Of a stretch of 64,000 bases of DNA, positions 26,501 through 38,500 are shown in pieces. The notes beneath the pieces were generated by a model. That model worked only from the letters and a program-made list of their open reading frames with translations. It made no database searches and was not told the origin of the DNA. Location: NCBI GenBank assembly GCA_963931925.1, contig OZ007571.1, positions 35,754,233 to 35,818,232 of the forward strand, read 5' to 3'. A program made the position numbers and the translations under genes. This DNA comes from Onchidella celtica. Lineage: Eukaryota > Mollusca > Gastropoda > Systellommatophora > Onchidiidae. The first letter of the stretch is position 1, and each line of letters opens with the position of its first letter.

Positions 26501-29500
26501 ATTCTCTTTCACAGAGTGTTGAAGAGGACACACATGGTGCACACATCGTACACCTCATTACATAAACATATACATCACAATTTTGACAATGAGTGGGAAA
26601 AAAATTGTGAAGTTAACGAGTAATTTCACATCAGCAGCAATTTATACTGACCTGGCGGAGGAGACAAATTATGACCATTGGACTTGCACCAGCCCACTGG
26701 GTGGATGGAGGGAGAAGTGATGTCACACCAATAGTCGTACGAATCTTCCCAGCCATCAAAGTGAATCAAAATTCTCTCTCCCAATGTGTCTGCCACACTG
26801 GCCACACACACAAGACTGGAATTTTTTTTATCCACAGCTTCAAGTTTCATTCCTACTCTGAAGGCTGATGGAGTGACCTGTTCAAGGAAGTGTTTTGAAA
26901 GAATTATGCAAAGAATGGAAAGATAAAAGAATGAGAGACAAAAACAGGATAGGAAGTAGATAAGAGGAAAGGAATGCTTGATTCACAGGAAATCATCAGA
27001 TCTGAATTGGTCTCTCTACTATGACAAATAACGCAAAACATTTCCCAAGACTCCTTCACATTTAATTCATATATGTGTACATGTTACAAACAAATAATCC
27101 TTCTTGGCGGGCTATATGAAAAGGCTTGTGCAACTGTCAGGCTGCAGACAAAGGAACATCTTAAAAAATACCCAGAGAAATGAGTAAGATTGGATCTCAC
27201 TCCAAACAGGATTTGAATTTGGGATATCTCACACCCTAGTTAAGTGCTCTTTCTTCTGGGCCACAGCAGTGCCACACCTCACACTGACCACATTAATTGT
27301 CAAATGCTCACAGATTCAACTTGTTATTTCCATTATCCACAGTGAAACGAGATACATGGTGAACTGAAGTTTCTAGGGTTCGCAGTAGACAAAAATGAAA
27401 AGTAGAGACTGAAACTTGACAGAGTAGATGTTGACATTTGGACTAAAAAGATTACCAGAATGTAGACAAACTTACACAAGCAGGCTGGTTCAAAAAGAGA
27501 TGTTTAGGTGCTGCCACTGCTCTGACCTGTTTCAGGTAAGTTGTCCAGTTAAAATCTCCCACAGCTGTATCTATTAACAAAGTGAGACATCATTAAGCTG
27601 GAAGATTGGGGTGGGGATGATGCAGAGTCCAAACAAATGTGAACAGATAAGAATAAGAAATGGTAGACTTTTTAACAACGAATTGTAAGTTTTTGTAAAA
27701 TGAATGGACCAACCAGTGGATTGATGAGGCTTGCATTGATCACATAAAGAGCACGCACAAACTTATAATGCACAACAAAAATACAAACAGAAATAAACTT
27801 ACATTTGTAATGAATGTATAAATTCTCTGAACAAATATGGTTGTTTCATCCTAATAATTTGCCATCAAGTACAATTGGTCATTTACTTCCTCATGTAAAA
27901 AAAGTTTTACCTGCCAAAATTTCCAGATTTTATAACCTGGCTTATAGAAATATCATAATATTCGCATATATATATATATATATATAAACCCAATTTGGAG
28001 AAATATTTTCAGGAAAAAAGAATACATTATAAAAACATATCATTCAATTCCATTCCCTGTTTTCTGTTTAAAAAAGTGATTAAAGCAAAATTGTCATTCA
28101 CTGTATACTTTTTACAAGGACTCCATGAAAGAAGTTTTCTCGTACACTGATTTGAACACCTGAATGTAACTATCGTAGGCAAATTAATTTATTGACCATG
28201 ATCCCTAATATATGATAACAAACTATGAAATGGAATCACCATATGCTTCGAAACTACCTTAAACTGACTTACTCTTTGGTGGTTGTAACGTTTTTCCATT
28301 CTTTTCTGCCCATCCTGCTGGGAAAATGAAAGGTGAGTCGGCATTCACCCAAAAATCGTAGCACTCAGAATAGCCATCGAAGTGAAGCCTCAGTCTGGAA
28401 AAAGAACAGATAGTAGCAGCTGGCTCTCACATAATAATAAATACATGAAATTTTCTTTCTTCATGGTCCACAAGCACAGTTAAACTAAACAACAAATATC
28501 TGACAATGTCACATTAAGAACGATAATTCATGCCGAACGACAGGTGTTTAAGTAATGGAGGTTTAATAGAATCAAAGTACTTTATGATAAACATTCATAA
28601 TTCTATTATTTCCTTCAGCAACAATGTGTCATTAAGAGGTCTGTATTAAGCTAACAAAATGAAGCCCGAGGTCACTCCAGTGAAGCATCTGTTAATTCAT
28701 GACTGTGATAGTATTTCTACTTTTGTTAGTTGTATTAAGCTGTGAAGTACCTGTAACCTTGAATTTCTGCCACACTCAAAACACAGATAAGAGACTGATG
28801 CTTTGGATCTATACCTTCTAGTCGCATACCAATACGAAAACCATTTCTCACTGTGGGAAAAGGCTGCATGAGAAAAAGAAAAAAGAAACATACACTAACC
28901 ATCACAAGCTGCATTCTCTGTGCAATTTTAACAGTCACTGTTGCTACTTTTATTTAACCATAGATTAAAGGTACAATAATGAATGTGACAAAATAAAGAC
29001 TAAATTGAGGGTACCAGGATCCAAAGATAACACAGAGTCTGAACAACTATCTTGTAGAGTTCGCAGCTCCTTCACATACATGCAATAAAGCTGCCTCTGA
29101 AGAAGACTAAAAACTATTATCAACTGCTTGTCAGTATGGACATACAAATAAAACAGCAAGTACAATGGCAATGCACTGTCTGTGAAGTACCTCCTTAAAC
29201 AAACGCTTGGGGGCTCCCATGGATCCGGTCTCAGCAAGGTACCAATCCCAGTCAAAATTCATCAATTTTTTCTCTGACAGAGACCCTGCAGCAACAACAA
29301 GAAAACATAATATTTTATTAATATTTCAGTGCAAAGTTTGCATGACCTTAAATCACAGCTAATCTACATAGGATGAAGTGCAATTCTTGCACATACTTCT
29401 TTCTCACAATTCATATGAAATACTAAATGAAACAGTACTATTTTCACAATCATTTTTATATGTATTGTCGTATAGTATCAGACTTTGTAAACTTCTTTCT

Positions 29501-32500
29501 AACTTTATTGCACATTTTTCTCCACTATACCCTTCATAATTGTTTTAACTGAGTCAGATATTTTGCACTGAAAGCAATGTACAAAAAGGTGGCAAAATAT
29601 TCAATTATCTTTACTATGTCAGATATTCTGCAAGGGCAATCCTATGAACAATGACATGCAGAAAGACATGTGACAAAATAAAACTTCAATTATCATGCCA
29701 CATCTACTTTAGTTACTTTATGTTTATTACTTTAGTACTTTAAAGTAGGGGATTGCTGGGTTCGGGCGAAGTACGGGTGACCTTGTGTCACTTAGGCGCT
29801 ACGCTAGCCGTGAAGGCCATCCCGGGTCACCCCGAAACGTCGCTGGCTAACAGGGCTCTGGTGAAATCCTGGCAGCAGGGGATGGATGAGGACGGAAGGC
29901 GACCGAAGGATCTTTGGGCACGGCTTTTGTCTCTCGTGGTTGCGGGCAGAGGATTCCGTTTTTGGAACAATGGCCGGGACCAATGCACAGTATGTGCACT
30001 GCGCTTTCAGAAAGCAATGGCAGACCACTGGAAGAATTTCTTGCCAAAAACTACAATGAAATGTCACACAAAAGGAAAGAAAGTTATAGTTCTGTGTCCT
30101 CTGAGTCCCCCAGGGAGGGTCGGGACTCAAAAACGACTGGGGAGGGAGAATCCACAACTGCAGAAGGCACCCGTGATGACAATACTGGCGTATCTGACGG
30201 TGAGTGCAAGAAACAGAGGTGTAGATACTCCTATTCAAAGAAAAGAAAAAGCAAAAGTGTCATCAACATCGGCACCTGGAATGTTAGGACCATGAAACAA
30301 ATGGGAAAACTTACACTCCTGTTAGAGGAGCTGAAGGAACTCAGCATGAACATCACTGGACTGAGTGAAGTACGATGGGACAAACAGGGCCTATTCAGGA
30401 CAGAAGATCACACCATCGTATACAGCGGAAACAAACGCGGCATGAATGGTGTTGCAATTATACTGGACAGACGCTTACGAGACAACATTAGCAGCCATGA
30501 CGCTATAAGTGATAGAATTGTCACTGTGAAACTTGACACTCAACCCGTCCCCCTGAACATCATACAAGTATACGCCCCCACATCTGCGAGCACAGAAGAA
30601 GAAATAGAGCTGTTCTATAATGACCTACAATCAGTAACAGATAAAATCCCAAGCAGAGAAATATGCATAATCATGGGAGATTTCAATGCCAAAGTGGGAG
30701 AGGGTGAGGATCTGGAATGTGGGATAGGACCCTATGGATTAGGAGAACGAAACGACCGAGGAGACATGTTAGCATCTTTCTGCCATGCAAATGAAATGAG
30801 CATCACGAACACTCTCTTTAAACACCCGATGCGAAGAAGATACACATGGATAAACCCTGGAGGCAATCTCCGAAACCAGATTGATTACATCCTGATTGAC
30901 AAAAACTGGAAAACAACTGTGCTCAACTCAAAGACAAGGCCAGGGGCAGACTGTGACACTGACCACATTTTAGTGACAGCAAAGCTGAGATTGAAAGCCT
31001 ATAGGAAGAGCAAGCCAAAACCCACCACCAGATTTGACACGGACAAACTGAAAGACCCTGAAATCAGCAATGCTTTTCATATCGAAACAGAAAACCGTTT
31101 CTCAGCATTACTCAAGGAGTGGTCAGCTGAAGAAAGACACCCAGATACACTGTGGAAAGACATGAAAAGAATTTGGAGTGAAACAGCTGAATCGAAACTC
31201 GGGAAAAGAACGAGGAAAACTCCCAAACCATACATCAGTGAAGAAGTGATAGAGCTTGCAAAAAGAAAGAGCAAAGCCAGAAAACTTAGTAAACAAGATG
31301 AATATCATGCACTGAAGAAGGAAATCCAAACAAAGATCAGAAGAGACAAGAATGCATGGTTAGAAAGAGAGTGTGCAAACATAACAGAATGTAATACACA
31401 AAGAAAGTCAAAAGAAATGTTTGAACAAATAAGAAAAGTAAAAAAGAGGGATTTCCAACCACAGAACTTGAGTCTGAACAACAAAGAAGGCACAACACTG
31501 ACAAACACAAAAGATGTGCTCTCAAGATGGCACGAATACGGCAAGATGCTGTTTGCGGACAACATCAGACCAGACCCGAGGGACCTCCAACAACCAGACT
31601 CACAACAGATAGATAAAGAACCAGAACCTCTCTTGGAGGAAGTACAGGCTGCAATAAAACAAATAAAGAATGGAAAATCCCCTGGATTAGACAACATACC
31701 AGGTGAACTCCTGAAACATACCAGCGAATCAGGAATAAAAGCACTCCACCAAATGATATGCAAAATTTGGCAGACAAATGAATGGCCAACAGAATGGAAG
31801 CTACAAGAATTCGTCATGCTATACAAAAGCGGCAATGTCAAAGACTGTGGAAATTATAGAACCATCGCCCTCATCAGTCACACCAGCAAAATCCTGCTCA
31901 TCATCATACTCAACAGAATGAAATCTAAGGTAGAAGAGGAACTATCAGAATGTCAAGCTGGTTACAGGACCAACAGAGGAACCGCTGACATGCTCTTCAT
32001 ACTACAAATAATGATTGAACAGATAAGAAGCAATGGAAACGAAGCCTTCATCACGTTCATAGACTACAGCAAAGCGTTCGACAGCGTTAGGCACCATCAC
32101 CTGTTCGATATAATGATTAAGATGGGATTCCCGAAACACCTTGTGACCCTCATCGCTGCACTATACCACGAACAAAAGGCAACGATTAGATGGAACAATG
32201 AGAACTGTCCATATTTCAACATCGAGAAAGGAGTCAGACAGGGTTGCATACTTTCACCTCATCTTTTCAATATTTATACTGAGCAGATCATGAGAAACGC
32301 AGACATAGAAGATATGGGAATAAAGATCGGAGGCCGAAACATCACAAACCTTCGCTACGCTGATGACACAGCTCTTATGTCAGATAACATCACCAGCATG
32401 AAAAGAGTGTTGCACAGAGTGGATGAAGCGGGCAAGACAGCAGGCCTACACCTAAATGCTAAGAAAACCAAAGTCATGCATACTGGAACAGGGCACCATG

Positions 32501-35500
32501 AACACCAGGAGATACTAGTAAACAAAACAGCACTAGAAAAAGTGACTGATTTCAAATACCTAGGATCACATAAATCGCAAGATGGAAGCTGCTCAAAGGA
32601 CATAAAAACAAGGATAGGAATGGCAAAACACAAAATGGTTCAACTAAACAACATTTGGAAGGATAGAGGCACACCAACGGACCTCAAAGTGAATATACTT
32701 AAGTGCTTGATCTGGCCAGTCCTACTATATGGTTGTGAAGCCTGGACACTCAAAAAGGCAGACATAACAAGATTGGAGGCAGCTGAAATGTGGCTTTACA
32801 GAAGGCTACTCAGAATAAGTTGGACAGAAAGGAGAACAGATACAAGCATCTTAGAACAGCTTGGCACCACCAGAAGAATAACACCTGAAATAAATAAAAG
32901 AAGACTTGCATACATCGGCCACGCGGCCCGAAACAAAAGCACGGCCCTTATGATATCAACCCTTCAAGGAAAGACAGAAACAAAGAGAAAACAAGGAAGA
33001 CCACCCATTACATATCACGATAACATCAAGAAAGTCAGCCAGCTGGAAATAAGTGAACTAACTAGGAAAGCTAAGGACAGGATTGGGTGGAGGAGATTTT
33101 GTCGTGACATCCACTGTAGCAGCTAACATCGATGACGATGAAGCCGACAGGTGACAGGTGAGGTGACTTTATGTTTATCCATCATAATACTTGATATCAA
33201 ATGAGAAGTGAAAAAAAGAAAAAATAGATAACATGAAATAAAACTCCACAAAAATGTCAATTCCTTTTCAAACCAAGCCCATGAAGAGTTATAAAATTTA
33301 ATTAAGTCTACAATTGATCTGAATCTGTACACAAGGAACAAAGAGGGTTCAAACCTCAAAAATCTAAATCATCCATTACATCTCACCAAAAAAATCTCCA
33401 CGAAACCAAGGAAATTGGCATGCTATAATAGGTCTAGATATTACCGCATAACAATATCTTACAAACATGTTTGTCATTCAAAAATTTACCTGAATTCCCA
33501 TGTTCATCGCGAGGAACAGATTTCATTTCTCCTGAAATTATCAGCTTTTTCTTCCTGTTCTTCATCCCCATCATCATACGTGACATAATCAGTTGTTTAC
33601 GATGCAGATTTTTCCTAGAGAATAAAAATGACAGTTAAAGGTAAAATAAAGTTTCTGACAAACTGTTTTTTCCTGAAGGTCTAATATTGAAACATGAGAA
33701 ATTTTTGCATATCAATGAAAGATGTGCATGAGTGCTGTCCATAAATACATCAAGACCAATCAACCACTACAGGAAACAGTACATAAAACTCTGAGAGTTA
33801 CAGCAATATAAATTTGCTGATACACTATAAGAAACAAGACCAAATTTTTAAAAATTCTATACAAGCTTCACATGTTCTTTTCATTTGCACTTCTTTCTAT
33901 CAAGTTGATGATTTCTAGAAATACTTTTTTGTCTCTCATGATGGTAACTATGGTATACCAGTTTTCCCACACAAATCTGGTCCAGTGGACAAAACCACTA
34001 AGAATTAATGTTCAATGTCAGAACAAATAAAGTATGAAGACAAAAGGAAAATACCTCAGAGATCAGAACTAATTCTGGCTGGATTCTATATGTTTCAAAC
34101 ACGAGTTCTAATATGCTAGATAGATGGTGGGGAGACTGGGGTGGCTGGACAGGCTTTGAAGATTTCATGAAAAAGGCTGATCAACTCGTATAATATCTGA
34201 AGCACTTAGCCCACATCATTTGTTTCACTTACTTTCCAGCACAGGTCTGAGAACAGAATCTCCCTGATGTTCTGAAATTACTCTTGTAACCATAACGACC
34301 ACAGTAAACACAGCAGCAAATTGGGTCCCCTTCATGGTCTGACAGCTGGGTTGGGTCACTTACTGGCGAACAAAGAAGGAGAACTTAGCAAGGCCTGATT
34401 AAAACACGGAATGTCTCTCTTGGAAACACGTTAGTCATGCATTCAATATTTCTGTGCTTTACTGCATTATCTGTAGAGATAAACCCAAAAATATTGAAGG
34501 GCCACCACATCCCTCATGTCATAGTGCATATTATCAAAACTGATAAAAATTACATATTTTTCCTCAGCATTTCATGAAACAAGGATACTCTTCTTACTAT
34601 TTGTACTTATGCATTAATTTTCTGAACCAAGAGTTTCTCTAGCTACTAGATATGTCAGATATGAAAGGATATTTGTTGTGTCCATGTCACATTGGGCAGC
34701 TAGAGGGCTTGATATGTTCAGTATTGTGGATATACATGTATGTCTTTAAATGTATGGTGCGCATTTAGTAGGATTATATTTCTCTCCAAGTTCTAAATGT
34801 CACTGCTAATATCTAATATCATCGTCATGTCTCTGAAGGAAGACAGCTTTGTTCCAAACAATTCTCATACACACACAAAGAAAATTGAAATCTGACAAAT
34901 GCCTGAATCTGAATGACCTGGGACCTACTGTCCACAAGGTTCTGATGCCAAACCTCCAGACAATACTTTCTTCGTTTACCTAACATTTTTGTTAATTTTA
35001 AAAAATATTCTAAACTAAGTCAGTGTAGCGGAGTGTATTCAAAAATTTTACAGGAGAAAATCCACAACACTGCACATCCATTATTCATTATGAACTGCAG
35101 ATCTCAATATGTTATATGCAACTTTACAAAAGTTAAACAGGTGAGTTTAGCAGTTATGCCATACCTGAACATGCAGCAGTTTCCCTTTGTGAATCATCAT
35201 CATTTGTTTCCGTCTGTTCTTCTGGACTATTGAGGTCAATACTGTCTTCCTCACCTTCAGCAGTAATTCTGCTATTTGAACTTTCATCCTCTACCAACTC
35301 CAAGTCTCCAAATTCATTTATCTTGAACTGAGGACAACATGACCAACATATGATGATAGAAAATGCAGCTCTATTTAATATGCAAAGTACTTTGGCCTTG
35401 GGTAGATTTTGATTTCATTTTGAAATATTCAGTTTTGTTACAAAGTCTAGTACTGTGCAAGAAACTAACATGTCTTCCTTAACAACTCCACATTTCCAGA

Positions 35501-38500
35501 ATGTTAGTGTCTTAATTTGTTCAGTGCTTCACAATTTAAAATGCACTTACCATTTTAAAAACTGACATTATGGTGTCACCTGTCACCTGTCGGCTTCATC
35601 GTCATCGATGTTAGCTGCTACAGTGGATGTCACGACAAAATCTCCTCCACCCAATCCTGTCCTTAGCTTTCCTAGTTAGTTCACTTATTTCCAGCTGGCT
35701 GACTTTCTTGATGTTATCGTGATATGTAATGGGTGGTCTTCCTTGTTTTCTCTTTGTTTCTGTCTTTCCTTGAAGGATTGATATCATAAGGGCCGTGCTT
35801 TTGTTTCGGGCCGCGTGGCCGATGTATGCAAGTCTTCTTTTATTTATTTCAGGTGTTATTCTTCTGGTGGTGCCAAGCTGTTCTAAGATGCTTGTATTTG
35901 TTCTCCTTTCTGTCCAACTTATTCTGAGTAGCCTTCTGTAAAGCCACATTTCAGCTGCCTCCAATCTTGTTATGTCTGCCTTTTTGAGTGTCCAGGCTTC
36001 ACAACCATATAGTAGGACTGGCCAGATCAAGCACTTAAGTATGTTCACTTTGAGGTCCGTTGGTGTGCCTCTATCCTTCCAAATGTTGTTGAGTTGAACC
36101 ATTTTGTGTTTTGCCATTCCTATCCTTGTTTTTATGTCCTTTGAGCAGCTTCCATCTTGCGATTTATGTGATCCTAGGTATTTGAAATCAGTCACTTTTT
36201 CTAGTGCTGTTTTGTTTACTAGTATCTCCTGGTGTTCATGGTGCCCTGTTCCAGTATGCATGACTTTGGTTTTCTTAGCATTTAGGTGTAGGCCTGCTGT
36301 CTTGCCCGCTTCATCCACTCTGTGCAACACTCTTTTCATGCTGGTGATGTTATCTGACATAAGAGCTGTGTCATCAGCGTAGCGAAGGTTTGTGATGTTT
36401 CGGCCTCCGATCTTTATTCCCATATCTTCTATGTCTGCGTTTCTCATGATCTGCTCAGTATAAATATTGAAAAGATGAGGTGAAAGTATGCAACCCTGTC
36501 TGACTCCTTTCTTGATGTTGAAATATGGACAGTTCTCATTGTTCCATCTAATCGTTGCCTTTTGTTCGTGGTATAGTGCAGCGATGAGGGTCACAAGGTG
36601 TTTCGGGAATCCCATCTTAATCATTATATCGAACAGGTGATGGTGCCTAACGCTGTCGAACGCTTTGCTGTAGTCTATGAACGTGATGAAGGCTTCGTTT
36701 CCATTGCTTCTTATCTGTTCAATCATTATTTGTAGTATGAAGAGCATGTCAGCGGTTCCTCTGTTGGTCCTGTAACCAGCTTGACATTCTGATAGTTCCT
36801 CTTCTACCTTAGATTTCATTCTGTTGAGTATGATGATGAGCAGGATTTTGCTGGTGTGACTGATGAGGGTGATGGTTCTATAATTTCCACAGTCTTTGAC
36901 ATTGCCGCTTTTGTATAGCATGACGAATTCTTGTAGCTTCCATTCTGTTGGCCATTCATTTGTCTGCCAAATTTTGCATATCATTTGGTGGAGTGCTTTT
37001 ATTCCTGATTCGCTGGTATGTTTCAGGAGTTCACCTGGTATGTTGTCTAATCCAGGGGATTTTCCATTCTTTATTTGTTTTATTGCAGCCTGTACTTCCT
37101 CCAAGAGAGGTTCTGGTTCTTTATCTATCTGTTGTGAGTCTGGTTGTTGGAGGTCCCTCGGGTCTGGTCTGATGTTGTCCGCAAACAGCATCTTGCCGTA
37201 TTCGTGCCATCTTGAGAGCACATCTTTTGTGTTTGTCAGTGTTGTGCCTTCTTTGTTGTTCAGACTCAAGTTCTGTGGTTGGAAATCCCTCTTTTTTACT
37301 TTTCTTATTTGTTCAAACATTTCTTTTGACTTTCTTTGTGTATTACATTCTGTTATGTTTGCACACTCTCTTTCTAACCATGCATTCTTGTCTCTTCTGA
37401 TCTTTGTTTGGATTTCCTTCTTCAGTGCATGATATTCATCTTGTTTACTAAGTTTTCTGGCTTTGCTCTTTCTTTTTGCAAGCTCTATCACCTCTTCACT
37501 GATGTATGGTTTGGGAGTTTTCCTCGTTCTTTTCCCGAGTTTCGATTCAGCTGTTTCACTCCAAATTCTTTTCATGTCTTTCCACAGTGTATCTGGTTGT
37601 CTTTCTTCAGCTGACCACTCCTTGAGTAATGCTGAGAAACGGTTTTCTGTTTCGATATGAAAAGCATTGCTGATTTCAGGGTCTTTCAGTTTGTCCGTGT
37701 CAAATCTGGTGGTGGGTTTTGGCTTGCTCTTCCTATAGGCTTTCAATCTCAGCTTTGCTGTCACTAAAATGTGGTCAGTGTCACAGTCTGCCCCTGGCCT
37801 TGTCTTTGAGTTGAGCACAGTTGTTTTCCAGTTTTTGTCAATCAGGATGTAATCAATCTGGTTTCGGAGATTGCCTCCAGGGTTTATCCATGTGTATCTT
37901 CTTCGCATCGGGTGTTTAAAGAGAGTGTTCGTGATGCTCATTTCATTTGCATGGCAGAAAGATGCTAACATGTCTCCTCGGTCATTTCGTTCTCCTAATC
38001 CATAGGGTCCTATCCCACATTCCAGATCCTCACCCTCTCCCACTTTGGCATTGAAATCTCCCATGATTATGCATATTTCTCTGCTTGGGATTTTGATTTC
38101 ATTTTGAAATATTCAGTTTTGTTACAAAGTCTAGTACTGTGCAAGAAACTAACATGTCTTCCTTAACAACTCCACATTTCCAGAATGTTAGTGTCTTAAT
38201 TTGTTCAGTGCTTCACAATTTAAAATGCACTTACCATTTTAAAAACTGACATTATGGTGTACCATTAATAAATCAAAATAACAAACTGAAGTAAAATGAT
38301 AGAACAGTTTCTACTGGTGGCATCTGAAACCATTCAAACAAAAGGATAGAAAAGATTCGCAGAATATCAAGAACAATTAAAGAGAGACATATGAACCTTC
38401 ATGTCTGTACCAGGCAAAGTTCCAAGACCATTTGACCATTCCAGTAAATTAGAGTCAATAAATCCTTCAGTAAGTATCATACCCACACCATCGCCTGTGT

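Noticed and set aside
26449-26600. GATAAGATAAGAATCACTTTA stretch resembling a widespread invertebrate repeat
   Set aside because: I could not define ends, a duplication or a second copy in the window.
31305-31841. 178-codon antisense ORF, repeated at 36896-37432
   Set aside because: It is the opposite strand of the RTE reverse transcriptase, present in both copies only because the elements are copies.
38229-38245. A possible 11-nt microexon followed by GTAAGT on the minus strand inside the 172-bp duplication
   Set aside because: Exon 38536-38397 ending in TDMK joins directly and in frame to FKINEFG in exon 35327-35165, matching the family sequence, so no extra exon is needed.
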